Source: Clostridium tyrobutyricum DSM 2637 = ATCC 25755 = JCM 11008
Lineage (GTDB): Bacteria > Bacillota > Clostridia > Clostridiales > Clostridiaceae
Direction: 5' to 3'
NCBI RefSeq assembly: GCF_000359585.1
Contig: NZ_APMH01000001.1
Span: forward strand, 145,964 to 209,963
Length of the DNA: 64,000 nt
Shown: positions 62,992-64,000 of the stretch, one piece after another
Layout of the letters: each line of letters begins with the position of its first letter
Position numbering within the stretch: the first letter of the stretch is position 1
Translations under genes and position numbers: made by a program
The notes under the pieces: model-generated
Database searches by the model: none
What the model saw: only the letters and a program-made list of their open reading frames with translations
Told to the model about the DNA's origin: nothing

Positions 62992-63963
62992 CTATTTAAG
63001 CTCAGGAACTATATACTTTGGAATTTTACCAATTAGACCTGAAACTAAGTTTTCAGCTGCTGTCATATCCATGCTAAATCTAGTTTTTTCAGTGGCAGAC
63101 CCTATATGTGGAAGAGTAACTACATTTGACATTTTAAGAAGAGGATTGTTCTTATTTACAGGTTCTTGGGCATATACATCAAGCCCAGCTCCTAATATCT
63201 TCTTATTCTCAAGTGCATCTATAAGAGCTTTTTCATTTACGGTTTTGCCTCTTGATGCATTAATAAATATAGCAGTATCCTTCATAAGATCAAATTCTTT
63301 ATAATCAATTAAATGCATTGTTTCTTGAGTAAGTGGTATCATCAAAACTATATAGTCAGATTGTATTAGAAGTGTATCCAAACTAACATACTTTACACCA
63401 AGTTTACTCTCTGTATCAAATTTTCTACTTCTATTATGATATAACACATCCATACTAAATCCTAACCTTGCCCTTTTAGCTACCTTTTGTCCTATTCTTC
63501 CCATACCTATAATTCCTAAAGTGGCATGATGTACATCTACTCCATACAAATTTTCATTATCGGATGACTTCCACTTGCCATGCTTTACATATGAGTCCAT
63601 TTCAGGAATTCTTCTAGCTGTTGAAATTACGAGAGAAAATACTAGATCGGCTACAGTATCATCAAGTACAAAAGGTGTATTTGTACCTATTACACCTTTG
63701 GATTTCATTGATTGCAAATGAAAATTATTATATCCTACAGAACTGTTTGATACTATTTTTAAATTTGGCGCATGTAAAAGTAACTCATCATCAATTTCTT
63801 CTCCTGATTCTAAAAAGCCTTCAACATCTTTTAATTCTTTAAATAGCTGCTGTCTTGATATTGCATTATTGGAATTCCAATATTTACACTCACAATATTG
63901 TTCCAAATAATTCTTTACTTCTTCCGGAATTGATTTTCCAATAAATACTTTTGGCTTGTTCAC
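62992..63963 (-). CDS. D-isomer-specific 2-hydroxyacid dehydrogenase family protein
   Basis: The 323-residue NAD(P)-dependent enzyme interconverts 2-keto and 2-hydroxy acids. The nucleotide motif is GIIGMGRIGQKVAKRA (near 150-165). The three catalytic residues are Arg in NASRGKTV, Glu in DVYAQEPV and His in LPHIGSATEKTR. YHNRSRK, with its Arg/Ser at the end of beta-2, suggests NADPH use as in glyoxylate/hydroxypyruvate reductases. The substrate is open. It is preceded by GGGGGAA and is convergent with the glycan operon. Confidence 0.9.
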   Translation of the reverse strand: MNKPKVFIGKSIPEEVKNYLEQYCECKYWNSNNAISRQQLFKELKDVEGFLESGEEIDDELLLHAPNLKIVSNSSVGYNNFHLQSMKSKGVIGTNTPFVLDDTVADLVFSLVISTARRIPEMDSYVKHGKWKSSDNENLYGVDVHHATLGIIGMGRIGQKVAKRARLGFSMDVLYHNRSRKFDTESKLGVKYVSLDTLLIQSDYIVLMIPLTQETMHLIDYKEFDLMKDTAIFINASRGKTVNEKALIDALENKKILGAGLDVYAQEPVNKNNPLLKMSNVVTLPHIGSATEKTRFSMDMTAAENLVSGLIGKIPKYIVPELK

Positions 63964-64000
63964 TAATATTCCCCCTTGTATAATGTGGTTATAACATTCA

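Noticed and set aside
1..64000. CRISPR arrays, tRNA/rRNA genes, prophage or intact insertion sequence
   Set aside because: No regularly spaced repeats, cloverleaf sequences, rRNA signatures, phage structural genes or full transposase with ends were seen on either strand; only the IS110-type remnant was found.

Overview
The window comes from a low-GC, endospore-forming Clostridium. Codon use is strongly AT-rich, and spore or germination genes (ytfJ/gerW-like, a spore-type DacF carboxypeptidase, a Spo0E-like phosphatase), several chemoreceptors and a complete Rnf complex are present. The rseC-rnfCDGEAB arrangement resembles that of acetogenic and ethanol-acetate clostridia such as C. ljungdahlii, C. 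autoethanogenum and C. kluyveri. The species cannot be fixed from this window alone. No rRNA, tRNA, CRISPR array, intact insertion sequence or prophage was seen.

Layout: 0-8 kb holds a two-component system cut by the window edge, two chemotaxis transducers and a decayed ribose-like locus (intact LacI regulator, frameshifted ribokinase with LacI-type operators, truncated metallo-beta-lactamase-fold gene, IS110-family transposase remnant). 8-9 kb has a small L7/L12-like membrane protein and an SGNH hydrolase. 9-16.6 kb is a complete acetoin dehydrogenase operon acoABCL with its sigma-54 activator AcoR and a near-consensus -24/-12 promoter. 16.8-23 kb is the Rnf energy-conserving complex with rseC, flanked by perfect long palindromes. 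23-31 kb carries cell-envelope and sporulation genes, a chemoreceptor, an XRE regulator and a divergent spo0E-like gene. 31-39.7 kb is a sulfate-assimilation operon (cysC, aprA, aprB, a NitT/TauT-type ABC transporter, cysD, cysN/C) behind a leader that contains a T-box followed by a SAM-I riboswitch. 40.9-46.3 kb is argF-carA-carB. 46.5-51.4 kb is a recQ-methyltransferase-FAH-DUF362 run. 52.7-56 kb is an ABC transporter without a binding protein, preceded by an M-box (Mg2+) riboswitch. 56.9-59.3 kb is a third NitT/TauT-type ABC transporter. 59.4-63 kb is a sugar-nucleotide/glycosyltransferase operon whose promoter carries a CIRCE-like element. The window ends with a D-2-hydroxyacid dehydrogenase.

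How parts fit: Rnf couples reduced ferredoxin to NAD+ and ion transport, and acetoin dehydrogenase yields acetyl-CoA and NADH from acetoin. The sulfur cluster makes APS and reduces it with a dissimilatory-type AprAB, apparently only when both cysteinyl-tRNA charging and SAM are low. The most rewarding observations are regulatory: the tandem T-box/SAM-I leader, the Mg2+ riboswitch on an unassigned ABC transporter, the CIRCE-like element on a glycan operon, and the paired palindromes around rseC/rnf. In addition, RnfE lacks a normally conserved membrane cysteine.
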